64,000 bases of DNA from the NCBI RefSeq assembly GCF_949628215.1, contig NC_134281.1, forward strand, positions 45,094,512 to 45,158,511. Reading direction: 5' to 3'. The stretch comes from Phalacrocorax aristotelis (lineage: Eukaryota > Chordata > Aves > Suliformes > Phalacrocoracidae). The translations under genes were made by a program, and so were the position numbers. The notes beneath the pieces were generated by a model. That model saw only the letters and a program-made list of their open reading frames with translations, was not told the DNA's origin and searched no databases. This document shows positions 13,613-28,368 of this stretch, one piece after another (within the stretch, counting starts at the first letter, position 1; every line of letters begins with the position of its first letter).

Positions 13613-13700
13613 TTGGGCCTGATTCTGCCATTTTCTTTCATATGCCTTGCCTGTGTTCACCTGGATTATCCCACTGGAGCAAATGGGATGGCCTAGAGCT
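13613..13700 (+). repeat. Degenerate palindromic-repeat fragment (weak)
   Basis: A start GGGCCTGATTCTGCCATTTT and, about 50 bases later, TCCCACTGGAGCAAATGGGA resemble the outer end and centre of old reptile/bird palindromic repeats that begin GGGCCTGATTCTG. The two arms no longer pair convincingly. Low confidence. Confidence 0.22.
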
Positions 13701-16700
13701 GATAAACATTATATGGACTGATAAGGAGACGGGGAATGGGCTCACTGGTACGATGATCTCTAAACTCTCTCAATTTTATATACGGCTATAGTAATAAATT
13801 TTTCTTCTTTTCACTGTTGTTTTCATGCTTGTTGCATTTGAACTCTGCACTACAAAAAAGGAATTTGAAGGTTTATTTGAACAGAGCTTGCAGTTACAGA
13901 ACTTCTTTTTATTCCTTTTTTTTTTTTGTGAGGAGAGAAAGGAGAAGAAACTGCAGTTTGGAGAATGTATGCATACAGTCATTTAGGATAAACTGTGTCT
14001 GTCCCCTCCTCCTTTAAACTGGCTAAAATGCTTACTTGTCTTGAATAGGAGAATAACTTTCAGTATTTGCTGCTGAAGGAAGTTCTACTGATTTGTGTTG
14101 CAAAATCAGAGTCACTGTATTGAAGATGACCCTTTCATGGATTTAAAAGAGGTTTAACTGTATCTAATTAAATTCTTTCTTATTTAGGGATTGATAGTAG
14201 AGAATATTTAGTAAATACAAACCAGGAGATCTAATGATTGACCTGTCCTATAAAGGCATTCAATACCTGTAAAGTAAAAGCAAAAAACCCCATTCTGCCT
14301 CAGAAAAAAATGAGCTATTGGAAAAAAGGAAGCAAATTAATATTGTATCTATCTTAATATTGTATAGAACTATATGGAATAACAAATAATGCCGGATTAT
14401 AGGAAATAAATCTCATCTGTGGAAGAGATTTTGTAACTTGAGTTTTACTCGAAGGAAGATAATTTCTTTTTTACTTATTTGCTTTGGTTTTAAAACGTTA
14501 CATTAACACATGGAATTAGAATGGGCATTGTTATATACTCTGCTAAATGGGATGAGAGGAAAAATACATTTTCCTTTTTTCTTTCACAGTAAGAAAAAGT
14601 TTCAGATTGGCATCTTGCATACTTCAGTATGTGGATTACTGTATTCCTGTGAGTTGTCACATAACTGCAAATATTTTGGGCTTAGAATATTCTAAAAATG
14701 TATTCAACTGTATCTAAATGATTATTTGTGTGTTAGAGTTCAACCCTGTATATGCATAAACTGTTAAAGTGTATGCTGAGGATTTTTAGTAGATTTGAGA
14801 TTATATTCTGGAAATGTTTCAAGATTCTGTTTACTAAAACTACTAAATTTAATGTGAGTGTCTTCTGGGAGTAATAGTACTTCTTTATTTCAACAAAGTT
14901 GATTGATTTTTTTCCACTTTCAGTGAGCAGCGATGCTCGGTATGTTGAATAGGAGGGACAAAATTTTACTCTAAACAATTAGTACAAGTCTTGCCACTAA
15001 CTTTAGCTGGGTCAATATTTCAGTACTAATATTACAGAAGTTCTTTATCCTGTGTACAGGGAAAAGCTTGTAGGACAAATAACAATCCATCTGTAAGCTA
15101 GGAAGTGGAATAATGTATGGACTATGAAGAAAAATTTGTAGTGAATATAATTTCCACATTCGGTACCATGATTACCATTAGTCTACAAATGTGAATCTCT
15201 GCTGTTTAGTGATTTTAGAACTGTTGAAGATGTTGATGGCAGGGTAATTTGAGAGGCAATATAGATGTAAACTGCTCCATTTTGTACTCAAGGTTTCTAT
15301 CGTTATACATCAACAGGCTTGAACAAGGCGTGCAATCTAGTAATCATTTCACAGTGCATGAAACTGCTTTTAATAGACTTTTGGTTTTGTTTGCTTTTTT
15401 TCTCAGCCACCAAACGTTGTTTCCCAGCACACTCATGTAACTCAAAGAATACAGGGTTCCAAAGCAAGGCCAGTGCTCACTATCTGTGGTACAGTGTAAT
15501 CTTGCCCTGCAAATGTGCAAACAATGGCAAAAGTATGTGTTTCTGAATATGGCACAGCTGTTATCTTCTTCTGAGAGCAGGGAGTGTTACAATGACTTAG
15601 ACAGAACGACTAGTTAAAACCACTCATGCTGTTTTATTGGGTTTAAGTGGGGCATGTAAAAAAAGCAAGGGCCTGTTCTTCCATTCAGATAAGTATCAGT
15701 TCAGACTACTGCAGTACTACCTTTCTGCACAGGCTTTGAAGAATAGAGGCAAAGAATTCCCCTTTTTCCTTCCTCTCCTATTACATTTCTGGCACCCAGT
15801 ATGTGAAATCTCAGTTGGAACCTGGAACTTTCTGTTCTCAGAATCTGTGCTTCACTAGTAACCTGGAACAAGGTGTGGGTTTTTTTTGTTTGTATTTTTT
15901 TGTTTTTATTACAGTCATTAGTTTGGATCTATTAAATGGTTGTTAATGATTATTTGTTGAAGGGATACTACTTGAAAAACAGATGAGACATTGTCAGAGC
16001 TGCAATAGGAAATAGATCCAAATTCTGTGTTTTAGGTTATTTTAAGGTGTTGAGCATTTAGGAATTACGAGGGTGGACTCAGTCAAATCATCACAAAGTA
16101 CTTGAGCTCTAGCTCTTTGTTTTTTAAGCAGTTGTATTGGTTTATGTCTAATAATTATGTCTGACTTTTTGTCATGTCTGAATGTATATGTGATTATTTT
16201 GCATAGTGGATTGGTAAGGAGCACTGTAATTGAATACACCTGATCAAATTTATTCTAAGGGTTAAATGAATGCAAGACATCTTAAACTGCATTTAAATCT
16301 GGCATTTATGTGTGTGATAAGAAGAGGGCTTTGTGAGAGCTATGGAGTTGTCAGCTGTTTTAGAATGAGGGGAAAGCAAATGCATTCTTACATGTTTTTT
16401 TGCATGTTTAGCCAGAGGGAAAAATGACACTAAGGCGACATCATCAAATACTTTAAAACTAACTTTTTAATACAGATTTCCATTGTTGTTTTAAGTCCTT
16501 AAGGGGTTGGCAGTTGGGTTTATTTTGGAACTTGCTGAACTATATGAAGTGTGTCTCCAGGGGCCTGGTATTTTAATACCTAGTATAAGGTTGTATAACA
16601 GTAGATGATGTATTTTGCCTGCCTTCCAATGCTGTAAATAAATTACACATGCTGGCTTGGGCGATCATACCTAAGATGTAAATCGAAGGCTAATATAAGA

Positions 16701-19700
16701 GGAAAAAAAACAATTAGTGATACCTTGTAATCAATTTGCGGTTTTTAGTCATTTTTCTGTAGTCAAGAGGTATAAGAGCAATAGTATGTATAATAATATT
16801 AACATGAGGTTCTTCCCAAGAAGAGGTGGAGGGTCTAGGATTATTTAAAATAAAGTGCTGTGATTCACTGCTTTTTCACAGTTTGCTGTGGTTAAGTCAC
16901 TTAAATACTGAAGTCAACAATTCCCTAGGCAAAGAAAGATAATATAATTTTAAGCGTATTGTAAAAATTGAAATTTGATAGCTTCCACTCTATAATCCTA
17001 TCTAAGTCTTGGTTGTATTAAAAGGAAAATAGATACATGTGTCAGTTTTGGAGCATAATCTTTTGTTGAGTTTAAAGAATGATAAATGTGCTTCAAAGAA
17101 GCAACACAACAGTTTATTAATATGAATGTTTTGCTAAATACTACATGCTTAATGCAATCCCCATTCCTTTATAATAAGTTTAAATATTAATTCTTTGGAA
17201 TGCTAGATGCCCAAAGCTAGATAGAAATGCTGTGCAGTTTCAGATATCTAGGAGTGGGCTTGTGAAACAGGATATTTAACTGGGAGAGATGAGTAGCACA
17301 TTTCAGAGTTATTAGGGCAGAACAACAATGCAAGAGGATGACTTAAAAAAAAGAAAGTTACAAAATTGTTTTCTGTGCATGAGGCTTAAATACCTTAGAG
17401 TTATTTATTTGAAATACAAGAGTAGATTTCCTATGTATGTAGGTTCTAGATTGCATTTTTTATTATTATTTTGTTTAACTTCATTTTAGCTGCCTGGCCC
17501 TCTCTAGAGCAGCTGGCTTTGATTTACTGAATCCTTCACTGAGAGCAAATGATCAGTCACTTATGATGACTGTGTGTTGTGCTCTTTGATGGAACATCTC
17601 TGTAGTGGCAGGCGCTTAAGAGAGAAGACCAAATAAGACAGGAAGGGTGCTCGAGGAAAGCAGCAGTTTGCATTCAGATGGACTCATTTCACTCTAAAAC
17701 AGCTCTTGCTTATTGTTCCGTATGTAAGTCCTGCCTTCCTCCCAGCCCCCATTTGTGCTGGACGGAGAAGAGAGAGTTAAAGTGAGAACAGATAAAAGAG
17801 GAAATTTCAGCTGTATTTACCAGTGTTTTCTGGGAAAATCCCAGGAAGGATTTAACATGAGGTTTCATAACTCTTGCTTTGCCCTGCTACTCCTGCTGAA
17901 ATTGCAGGGCATTGCAGCATTGACTTCAGGAGGAAGCCAGTACTGAATGTTTTTGAAAATCCCATCCATGGCTGTTTTGAGGCACAGAAGAGAATATCTA
18001 AGTGTTAAACTCTCCCAGAGAGAAAAGTGTGCAAGCAGAAGCAGCCCAGTAGCTGGGATGCCAAAGTCAGTCACCATAGCATGTTCACCTTTAATTTATC
18101 TTCCTGTTCAAGACCCTGCATGGGTCTCAAGCCGGTGTGATCTGCCATTGTACACAAAATGGGCAAAAATGGTGAAGGATTGTGCCAGCAGCTGACATGG
18201 CCAAGTGTATAAATGTTTCAGATGAAAAGAATTGGGGTGCTTGAACTCTATTATAGGCTGTACACTTGTATAATTTTGGGGCAAGTCTGTACTGTTCATG
18301 ATGTTTCTACTGCAAGAGTGTAACAGAGTATGGTGTAGAGAAATACAAGCCAGTTTTGGAGCAAGAAGTAGTTTCGGCACACTGTCAGGGCCAGCTTAAT
18401 TTTCTGTGCTGAGGGACAGAGTGATGTGACTCTGCTCTGTTTGAGATCTGATCTGGTGTTGTTTCAGGATGCTGCACTGCAACATGTGGCTGTATCAGCC
18501 TGGGGTGGCACTTGCTTGAGCATGGCTACACCCCCTCAGTGTGCATGTGGACCAGATTTCTTTCTTACCGGCAAGGGCAAGCACCACATACCTCACGTAG
18601 CAAAGTCTCCTCTAGTGTGAGTGGTGTAAAGTCCAAAATACTCTCCCAAAGATAACAAATATGTAAGGTTTTTAATGGAACATTTTAGCTGGGGCTTCTT
18701 ACTGCTTGGCATCTGGTTTACGCTGCCAGTTGCAGAATTGTTGCTGATGAACAAATTCTCCCATTTATTTTAGTGCTTGACATGCTGAGATGAGGGAAAG
18801 GAGGCTACATTAAGGGACCTGTCTTGGAAATAGCCAATAATAAGTACCTGTCGGGAGGAAAACTTTCCTCCCTGGTTTGCTGGAGGAAGCAACTTCAGGG
18901 TTGTCCTTGCCTTCCAGCAGAGGGAAGAGTCTCATGTCTACTGTTCTTGTGGCAGAAATCACCTGATGGATTGTATGCGCCCTGGATTTGGGTGCAGGTA
19001 GCTACTGCAAGGATCCTGAGATCCTCATCACTCTGGCAGAACAGATTTTGCACGCAGCTGTCTTCCAGGACTTGAAGAAGAAAAAACAACACTAAATTCC
19101 TCCTTTCTGGATATCTGATTGTTGTAATGTTCAGTTTCCTTGAAGTCATCAGAGCTGGTGTATATTCAGCTGAAACAGAGCTGCCTGATTCCATTATCCC
19201 TAGCTCTGGTGCAAATCTGAAGTGACACCATTTTAAAACCAAGAGTGGGTAAAAAGGGGACAGACTTGAGCCCTGGAGGGCTAATGCATAGAAGTTTGTC
19301 CTGTAAGTATGGACTCAGTTCACTCGGCCAAAGAAAAAGATGTCTCACATTTTTAATCTGAACAGTTTTGCTTCTTAGTTTTCCTCTTGCCAACTCACCA
19401 CAAATTGGCTTATATTCTTTGAGTTCTTGAATTATTCGATAAGGTTTGCTGACTTGCCATATTTTTTTGGGGATAAGCTGCAAACTATGCATGTGAATGG
19501 TTCTCTTTTCAAAACAAAGGTGATGCATTTCAGCATCTCTCTGATTTGACTGGGTATGCAGGATTTAACGGGATGTTTACCCCTAGAGCCCCTTTGCTTT
19601 TTCCCTGCCCTCGAGTCTCAATAACTTATTCTTTCTACTCTCTTAGCCTCCTGGCCTCTGTCTTTTACTTTGTGCAGCTTTGCTGTTGGCTTATTTTTAA

Positions 19701-22700
19701 ATATATGTAAAGGGTTGTAACTCATTTGAATTGTGGGCTAAATATGTGGAAGTATGGAAACTGGTGTAAATAGCTTTTGGTCTACTGAATGTGTAAATAC
19801 TCAAAGTCTGTCAGGGTGATTTGGCTAGCTTTTATTGGAAACATTATTCATACGAGATCTCCTTTCTCGTACTGCATCCTGTCAGAAGCTGTTAGGCAGA
19901 GGTTACTGGCATGAATACTCAAGACTGCTTTGTCAAAATTCGCTTTTATGCCTATCTGCTTACAAGTTTGCCACTTCCACAAATACTTCTACAAGTCATA
20001 TATTTTGTAAGATTAGTCATAGAAAGCCAATATAAAGGGGACCAAAATCTAGAAAGTGAGAGCAAACCATTGGAATGACTGATCATCAATAGTGTTTTGA
20101 GCCCAAATGTATGATGGCATTGGCTACAAGTACAGTTTATTTGGCAAGTTTGAGACAAAACACGGGTGTTTTGCAGAGGCTTGCTGCTTCAGTGGTACCC
20201 AGATTGTTTCTCAAAATGGGACTAACCTGCTTGGTGAACTTTCCTTGCTAAGGGTTAGTGTTAATGCCAACAATAGAGTTTTTATTAGCTGCTGGAGGAG
20301 TTGCTGGGAGACTTGAAAATTAAGAACAGTAAACACTAGCAGTGATAAAGATGTTTTATGCATGGGGTAGATGTTTCAGCAGCAAGCAGTCACTCTTAAG
20401 TGATGGGGAGGCAGTTTCAGAGGAAACTTGGTGAATAATAGCCTCATAACCAACTAGCATTTAGGTAAAAATGTATTATGATACTAACTACTACTATAGA
20501 AAACAGTCTGAAAGGCTGGATACAGCTTCCAGTGTGAAGGCTCCTGACCACAATATTTGCTAGTTTGATGAGCAACCCAGATTTAGAATATAAACTAGAT
20601 ACAAGAAGGACCTTCTAAACATAGAATCCACTGATATATAGTTCAGAGTTAAAATTTGTGTGCATGGTGTCCGCACATCCTTCTGAGGCACCAGTCTTGC
20701 TCTGCTGGTATGGAAGAAAGTCTCCTATTGCGTCCTTCTGAAGCTGAGTGTGGGTGTAGGTTTTTCCTTTGTACTAAGTACTTTGTGAAATGCACCTGAT
20801 ATTCAGCACCTTCTGTCTTTCCTACATTGATTTATTCTTCCACAGGGATTATGTGGGCTTGACACTAGGAAAGATATTAACTAGGAGTATACTTAGCTTT
20901 TGACATATGGTGCCCAAGCAGGCTGTGAGTTGTTTGTCACCGGAGTTTTTAAAGACAGGCTGGATGGAAATTCTTCTATGGGATGTAACTCTTTAGGCCC
21001 GACCATCTTTCCTCTGCCATTTTCAATTCCCATACTCAACTCTTAGGCACTATGAAGAGTTACAAGAGGTCCCACAAACTAATACTACAGGCTTCTATTC
21101 TCTCTGACTTACTGAACGAAGTTCAAATCCCTCCTTGTCTAACATTTGTGTTTCTGGCCACGCATTTGTTTGTCAAGAAAACACCGAGAAGGCATACAAT
21201 AAAAACCAGACTGAGTGAAGGGCTCTAAGAGCGGCAGTTGGGAGAGCCAGTGGTGGGACAACTGGGCATGGAAAATGATTGATTTTTATGTGCAAAGGAG
21301 TTGTGAAATGTTCTGTGGTATTCTGGGGACATGCCATTGCTAACAAACGATTGCCTGTTGGGGATAGAAGATGCCAACCATTGTTCTAAAGAAGGAAATA
21401 GCCTTATTGATACTGAATTAGGCTTACATTGAATTATTATTATTATTCATTCGCAATGCATCCTGTTTTTCAAATATGAGAATTAACTGACCGTGCTGAA
21501 GTCCTCCAGTTCTGTTGCCCTTTAGTTGGTGGTCATATCTGCATCCTTATGGCCCAGGTGGAGTTTAGACTCTTTAGAACTGGGGATGCATTGTGGCAGA
21601 AATCTGCATTAACAGAGCAGCTGAAGGAAGATGTTCTGCTTCTTAGGAGAGTTTATCAAGCTTGTTCTTGTTTTATAATGAGCCTGAGAGTGAGGCTGGC
21701 AGAGGTAAATGTGTTGCTAGATTTGACTTAAGCTTCTGGGATACATTTTGAATTGTCACATGCAATGTTGATGGCAGAAATATAGTGGTATAGAAAACAA
21801 TAATGTAGCCTTTTGAATGCAGTAAAACCTGTCTTATCTATAGAAATTGAGATGCACACCAAACAACAATATTTTGTACAGTGACAGTATTTTGTATACA
21901 ACTCTGAAAGTTTGAGTTTCATTCCCAGTGTTATCTAACAGTTTCTACTGAAATCCTGACAGAAAATAGAAAACCACTGCCAGTAAAGTTTGTCTGTTGC
22001 TTCTGATGAAGGGAATTATAAATAAAAATTAGGAAGTGACTGGCATGTGATATGGATTTCTTAAGCAGTGATCAGGAACTGGACAATGAATGTCCAGTCA
22101 AACACATGAGACTGTGCCTTGGCATGGAGGGTATAAACTATTTTTATAGATGGGAGGCTGTGTGTCCTGGAAAGCAGTGATGCTGAAAAGGGTTGGGATG
22201 TCATATTCAGTTGGTATGAGAAGATAATTTTCTAATGGGGTAGAAGGTGATACGATACATTAATAAAAAGCATAGGGAAGTGATGTTATCTTTCTGTTAA
22301 GTATCACTCTGGTTGCAGAAAGATAGAGCAATGCTCAAACTTTCTTAAATGGCTTTGAAAAATCAAAGGATTTGGAGAAGAACTGGAAGAGGCCAACCCC
22401 TATGTGGTACTGATGGACTAATGGAAGATTAGAGACAATCTGGTCTGTTCTGGAGATGCACCGAAGGAGAAAATATGTGATACTTGAGGGTTCTTTCGGG
22501 TGTAGATAAATACAGATGGCACCTCATGGCTGGAAACAGAGCAATATCAAAAAAAAGAAGACTCATGTTTTTGACTGCAAGGGTAATTAATCCTGGCATA
22601 GCTTAGCAAAGGACCTGATAAATCCTCTGGTAGTTGGAGTTGCTGAGTGAGATTTGGATGTTCCCATGGAATAAATTCTTTGTTTCTACCATGGACAGTT

Positions 22701-24382
22701 GCATTCAATGGTAGAATCACTAGCCGTTGGGATAGTCTAGCTTGTTTGTCTTCCATTTGCAATCTGTAAAAGATCAGATTTCAGGCCATCTCCTGCTGCC
22801 AGACCTGGCACTGCTCTTCCTTCGTGTGCCCTCTGCATTGCGGTCCTTGGGCCTAGAATCCATATTCAGGCCAATTTAGGGCCTCATTCTGGGTGTCATG
22901 GCAAGGAGTATGGGGCAGGCTGGGGAAGGAGGAGCGTTACTGCACCCACAATCACACAGTTCTGACAGTAATTATGGTAAGGCAATTGCTAGCAACTAGT
23001 GTTTCCTCCAAACGCACCCCTTCTTTCCTCTTGTTGTGTCTGTCTCTTCAGCAAACAGCATCGCTCCTCCTTTACTAGACTAGTCTCTATTCAGAGATAC
23101 TGTGATGGAACCTACTGTCTCCTAGGACCTGGGCTGAGACCAGCTAAAACCAAGTGCTGGGTTTAAAACCTGGAGACGTGAGGAAAGAGTAACAGCTGTG
23201 ATCTTCCTTCTCTTACCAAGCACTGATGATATTCACCATTAACGTCCTTCCTTTCTTTGCTTTCTGAAATGAAAACAAAGGCTCTTAGCCTCCTCGTAGC
23301 ATAGCAATAGCGACATACTAACACAGTTATTACAGCAAACATTATGGCCCTTGCTGGTCATGATGTTTTCTTTCTGTGGGGAGACTGAAATACTAACTCA
23401 CAAATAATGTCTTTAGAAGTCATATTAGTCACACATTTTTAAGACATTCCAAAATCATACCAACCTCCTTCTGAGCTTGTCTGTTGCTACCAATGATTCA
23501 AAGTTTTGAAAACGCTCCTTTAGTTTTGATTTACATTTTGGTCTTGGGCACTTGTTATTTCTGGCAAATGCCAGCTCAGTTTCATTAAAGAAAAATCTGT
23601 TTTACAGCCATGCGGCTCAGATCTGCTGCGCTTCTAATAATTGATGGCTGGTTTCCTTATTTCCTGCATTGTAGAAAAATAAGGACCTTGTTAGACCCAA
23701 ACAAGCCTGCATAAAGTCACAGTGTGAAACATCAGGTTGGGGGTGAGCAGAGCAGCTGTGGGCAGGTTTTACAACTTTGGGCCACAGTTGATCGAGGCAG
23801 CCAAGGGAAACTGAGAGATACCCATGTGACTAAAATTTGGTTGAGTTCTTTGGCTCCCTGGTCTGAGATTTATATTTGTGACACCTTCCCCCTCTGTCAG
23901 TCCCTGGGCCAGACACAAGTCTGTCTGTATATGTACTTACGGCTCTGTGCACCCTGTGGTGTGGCCACTGTGCCTGTTGCTTGCCATGCCACTGCGGGAC
24001 ACGTCTATTTCCAGTGTTGGCTGTCTTGTTCCTACAGCCCACGACAGTGCAAGTGTGTGCTTTGGAAGAAAGCAGCTGCCATGTGGTGGGGATGAAAAAT
24101 CAAGAGCAAACACTTTCAGAATTTCTGCAAGTGGGCAAATTAATTTCAATCTGAACTGTCATCACAAGGGCCTTATTTTCCTTCCCCTTTCCTTTGGGTG
24201 GTATCTTTGATTTATATTTCTGAACGAGGCAAGTGATTGCCCTTTAGTGCCCACTAAGGGCATGTGCAGTTCAATTTCTTTATGGATGATCAGTTAAGAA
24301 TCCTGTCGGTTTCCTGGTTTATGTTGTTGTGGACAGGTTTCTTGTGGGTTTTTATGTTTCATTTTGTTTTGGTTTTTGGTTG

Positions 24383-24409
<27 letters not shown>
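24383..24409 (+). repeat. Poly(T) tract, 27 T
   Basis: An uninterrupted run of 27 T, preceded by T-rich sequence with scattered G. No recognisable SINE or processed gene copy lies next to it, so it is not obviously the tail of a minus-strand insertion. The length should be treated cautiously because homopolymers are error-prone in assemblies. Confidence 0.9.
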
Positions 24410-24413
<4 letters not shown>

Positions 24414-24845
24414 GCCAGTGAAATTCAGCGATGCCTATGTTAACTGAAAACAATCTGTAAGTTTTAACAAGCAGCTAATATCTATCAGATATTCTTCCAC
24501 AATGCAATAGCTGTCAGATGCCTTCTATCATATTGCCACTCTGTAAGCCTGGTAGTAGAGACAGGACCCTGCCTGAGAGATTCATGGAGTTAAATGTCTG
24601 TTAGGAAGCCAACAGTGGCACCTGAACAATGTCATAAAAGGTGTTGGGTTTTTTTTCATGTACTTACCAGGTCCAGTCTATTTCCTTTGAGAACTGAATG
24701 GTTGTTTTCAGGCAAGACAAACGTGTGATGAGTCTCCTAGGCATTCCTTTGAAGGACTTGCCCCTCAAAGGAGGTGCTGAAGAGTTTGTAGGAACTGTAG
24801 AACCACTGAAAAATCAAGCCTTGAAGCTTCCTCTACTAAAGGTCT

Positions 24846-24921
24846 GATCCAGAAAGGTATTTAAGCACCTGACTCCCACTAACATCAGTGGAAGTTCAGT
24901 GCCTAAATACCTCTCTGGATC
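24846..24921. repeat. Imperfect hairpin, MITE-like palindrome
   Basis: Two 35-nt arms (24846-24880 and 24887-24921) are reverse complements at 29 of 35 positions without any gap, separated by a 6-nt loop AACATC. The arms begin and end with GATCCAGA / TCTGGATC and carry a TTTAAGCACCTGA / TAAATACC core. This is the form of short palindromic, non-autonomous DNA-transposon relics (MITE-like) known from reptile and bird genomes. No coding capacity. The palindrome is directly seen; the transposon origin is inferred. Confidence 0.65.
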
Positions 24922-27900
24922 TGGTGCTCAGTCTTCTGGCATTGAAGGTTACATAGTTTGTGCTTTCTGTGGGTCTCCTTTTATGGCGTCTTCTATGAGT
25001 GGTGCAATAGTATTAATTTTGAATCCTTCCCATTGTGAATTCCAGCACATTATGCAGACAGTTGTCTAGAAAGCTATGCTGTGTGATATTCTACTGTTCC
25101 ACCAAGGAGTTGAGGCCTTGTAGACAAGTAGTGGGGTAGAAGAGTGACTCGGAGAAATACTCTTTTATTAATTTAGTGTTACTGAGGGACAAGAGGGCTG
25201 ACCTTCAGGCGCTGAGACTTTGTCGAGGGGGGAACGAAAGTGCCATAGTCATTTATTTGGATGAAAATCCAGGGAAAAGTGGGAGATTTTTGTTGGCGTT
25301 TCCTCCACTCAGTGCTGATCTTATCATGCTGGTTTAGTAGCAGAGCTCCTTTGGCTCCTTGCCAGGTGATACTATTGGAGCCTGTCTGAGATGTGCAAGA
25401 TAAAAGATCTCGGGGAATTACAAGTATTATGACTTTCCTATCAAACTGTTCTAATGTGTAGAGTCTTCTGACCCAGAAAACTAGTTTTCTTTTTAAAATT
25501 TCGTTATTGAAAGAAAAGGAAACACAAGAGGTGGAAAGTGGAGCCTGATGTTTACAAGGGCCCTGAGAGCAGCTGTAATTAGTGCAGGTTTTTGGCAGAG
25601 ACTTGTTCCTCTGCCAGCGAAGGGCCCTGGTGTTCAGCCAGGTTAGATGTAGCCTGGGAGAATGCACTTGGGAATGTGTACCATACACTGATTTTGTGTC
25701 TTGCACTGGGAACTTGAAGCGTCCTCTCACTTAACATATAAAATAAAATACTTTGTATACTCCCAGTGTGTCCTGTGAGATGCTCCGGAGGTCTGAGTCT
25801 CTGCCCAGCCATTTGGGCTGGTTCTCTAAACTCTGACTTGTGAAGGGCTGCATTCAGGTGCTGTGAGGGTTACTCTTCTGGTTGCTGTGATGATGATCAC
25901 CCTACTGGGTGCTGTCTTAAGCTTGTGGTACTGTGCAATTCATAGTTCTAATATGGGCCCACAGGGCTGGTAGTACTGCCAACTAAGTAATGTGAGAGTG
26001 AGGGAGTTCCTGTGGTGACAGGAATCCCCCTTGCCAGCCTCCTCCTTGCAGAGACTCACGACATTGGTGTTGTAAATCTATTTTGTTTATTTTCAGGTAA
26101 ACTCAGTAGTGTTGCTCAGCAATACTGCAGAAATTTTGTGGTGCTAGAATGCTTTTGTGGCTTTGTTTGTGGTGCCAGACACATCAGCACCACTGGCTGA
26201 ATGTGAGATTTGCTTGCTTAACTTGTCCTCCCTTGTCTGTATCTGCTGTCATCTATTTCCTCCTGGGTTTTCATCACATGGGCTCTTCCCATCCCCACAA
26301 CACCCAGTCACAACTTTGGCTGATCTGCACTGGGACTGACCTGTCTGGTACCAGGAAGGTGTGACTGGGAACTTGGAGGAACTCCATAAAAAGCTGTATA
26401 TTCCAGGCACAACCTCAGACTGGCGGTGCTGTGAGGGCAGCAGAAGCTGAGGTCTGCTTGCTGCCCCGCACAGGTAAGCACAGCGAGGTGTCGTAAGGCA
26501 CATTGACGTTCTTTGGGCAGTTTTAGTGTTGGAACAAGTCGGAGGGCAGCGGACATTCCTAGAAGATTATAAACTCTGGCAGATTATTTAACAACACACA
26601 GTTTGTAGAGATTTGGGTAAGTGAATGTCAGAGCCTGGTAACTATATTAGGAGTGCTCTACCTTACCAGTTCCTGACTAATAGTGTTATCCTGTAATTCC
26701 AAATCCAGAGGCAGAGGAACCAGTGAGTACTCAGTGAGGAACTGGGATTGTAGACATGCAGCTCCTGTTTTCAAAGGTGAACATTTGAAAGGAGTGAAAA
26801 CTAGAAAACTCTGTGTTGGGACTTGCATAAAACAGTTCAATGTTAACTTCAGCTGTTCCCCATAGGAGCAAATGCTACAACTGCAAAGTTGGGCAGGGAG
26901 AGGCAATATGCTACCCATTTCCTTCTGAGAGGTGTGTGATGAGCAGGTCAGGGCACCCAGACCATCTGTGTCTGTGCACATCCTAGGCCGATCAGTTGGT
27001 GGCTGAAGGGTTGGGAGAAGTTGAAGGTGGGGCTGGACACAGAAGGGAGGAGACACTGGGAAAAGGCAGGAGGAAAAATTAAAAACCAATGGGGTCAACT
27101 ACTTTGGACATGAGTATAGGCCCATTTGTAAAAAGAGGTCAAACTGGACCTGCAGGAAGTAAGTGTGTGTGTGTGATCAAAGTAGTCATTAAGGAAAAAA
27201 CCTAGATATTTTAAATTTTGAAGCTTTAGAAGGAAAATACTGTTGAGTTGTGAGCTACTTGTTCATCAGATTTCACAATGCATGAGAAGAAAACATTTGA
27301 CTTCCCTTCTCAAGGACTCTAGAGCTGTTGTCTGTCCAATTTTCCTGTTTTTAGACAGGAATCAGAACTGTTCACCCCTTCCCAGGTCCTACCAAATTCA
27401 GCAGGGCCTCAGCAGGTGAATATTGCTTTTGGCAGAGCTAAATTGAGTGAGCCACCTCACAAGTCGACCAACTCTAGGACACAATGGGCAGCATGCTGCA
27501 CAGAAAGTTGTTGGGGGATGGACAGGGACCTCAGTGAAAACTCTGGCCCTTCTTGTCTGTGCTGCTGTAGAGCAAAAGGTGGGGCAGGGAGAGTGTCCAA
27601 TCCAAAGCCCAGTGGGTTGATTGGAGCAAGGGACTGTGAAAGACCACGTGAACGATCAAATCCAGTATGTTGCTATTGCAGGCAATCGACGTGCAGTCCA
27701 GGAAGCATCTGTCCCACACCACCCACAGGCCGCAAAGCTCTCCCCAGCAGCCTATAACAAACTGAGATCATTAGTGGAAAATACCAAAAGCCACAAACTG
27801 CTGTGTGCTGCAAAGAGCAGGAGAGGTTGAAAGCACTGACCATGGCCTGCAACTCTGGAAAGGCCGGGAATTTCCTTCAGTGAAAATTCCCAGATGACCC

Positions 27901-28123
27901 AAGCATCAAACTTGATCATTGGTGTAAGTACCAAACCTGAGTATCTCATGTTATTTGTGTACTTAGACAATCAGACAACTGGTGACAAACTAGTGCCCAC
28001 CAATGCCGGAGTGGAGTGCCTGAGGAGAGCTCATAGGGATGCTTGCTGTTTGGACTTGGTGGTGTTGACAGCAACCACGTTTCCATGCAGCAGACAAGAG
28101 AAGGTGCTTTTCCTTCCTCCCCA

Positions 28124-28135
28124 CCCCCCCCCCCC
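28124..28135 (+). repeat. Poly(C) tract followed by poly(T)
   Basis: Twelve C in a row, then five T, inside a pyrimidine-rich stretch of about 50 bases (28100-28155). Simple-sequence DNA. It could act as a polypyrimidine tract, but no exon follows it. Confidence 0.85.
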
Positions 28136-28368
28136 TTTTTCCTTTCTTCCCCTCTGTCTTTTAATAACTGAGCCCAATGCCTTGTGTGTGTTATGAGGGA
28201 TTTTTACAGCAGAATTGCATGGTGGAGAGACCTGGTTTTCATTGTGCAGACCAGGATATCAGTTTAACCCAGAGGCAGTGATGTTATTTAACAGGTGCCT
28301 TAAAGGCATAGTGCTTATTTAATCACCGTCTCTATATCAACATTATGTAAATTGAAATTGCTTAGGTA

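Noticed and set aside
24383-24409. Poly(T) as the tail of a minus-strand retrogene
   Set aside because: No processed gene, SINE or target duplication recognisable at either side.
25179-25730. 183-codon open frame, minus strand
   Set aside because: No recognisable domain, ordinary composition and no exon or promoter signals. A frame of this length is about what chance gives once in 64 kb over six frames.
27416-27757. Cysteine-rich frame suggestive of a zinc knuckle
   Set aside because: The cysteine and histidine spacing does not match CX2CX4HX4C or another known finger, and no neighbouring gag-like sequence exists.
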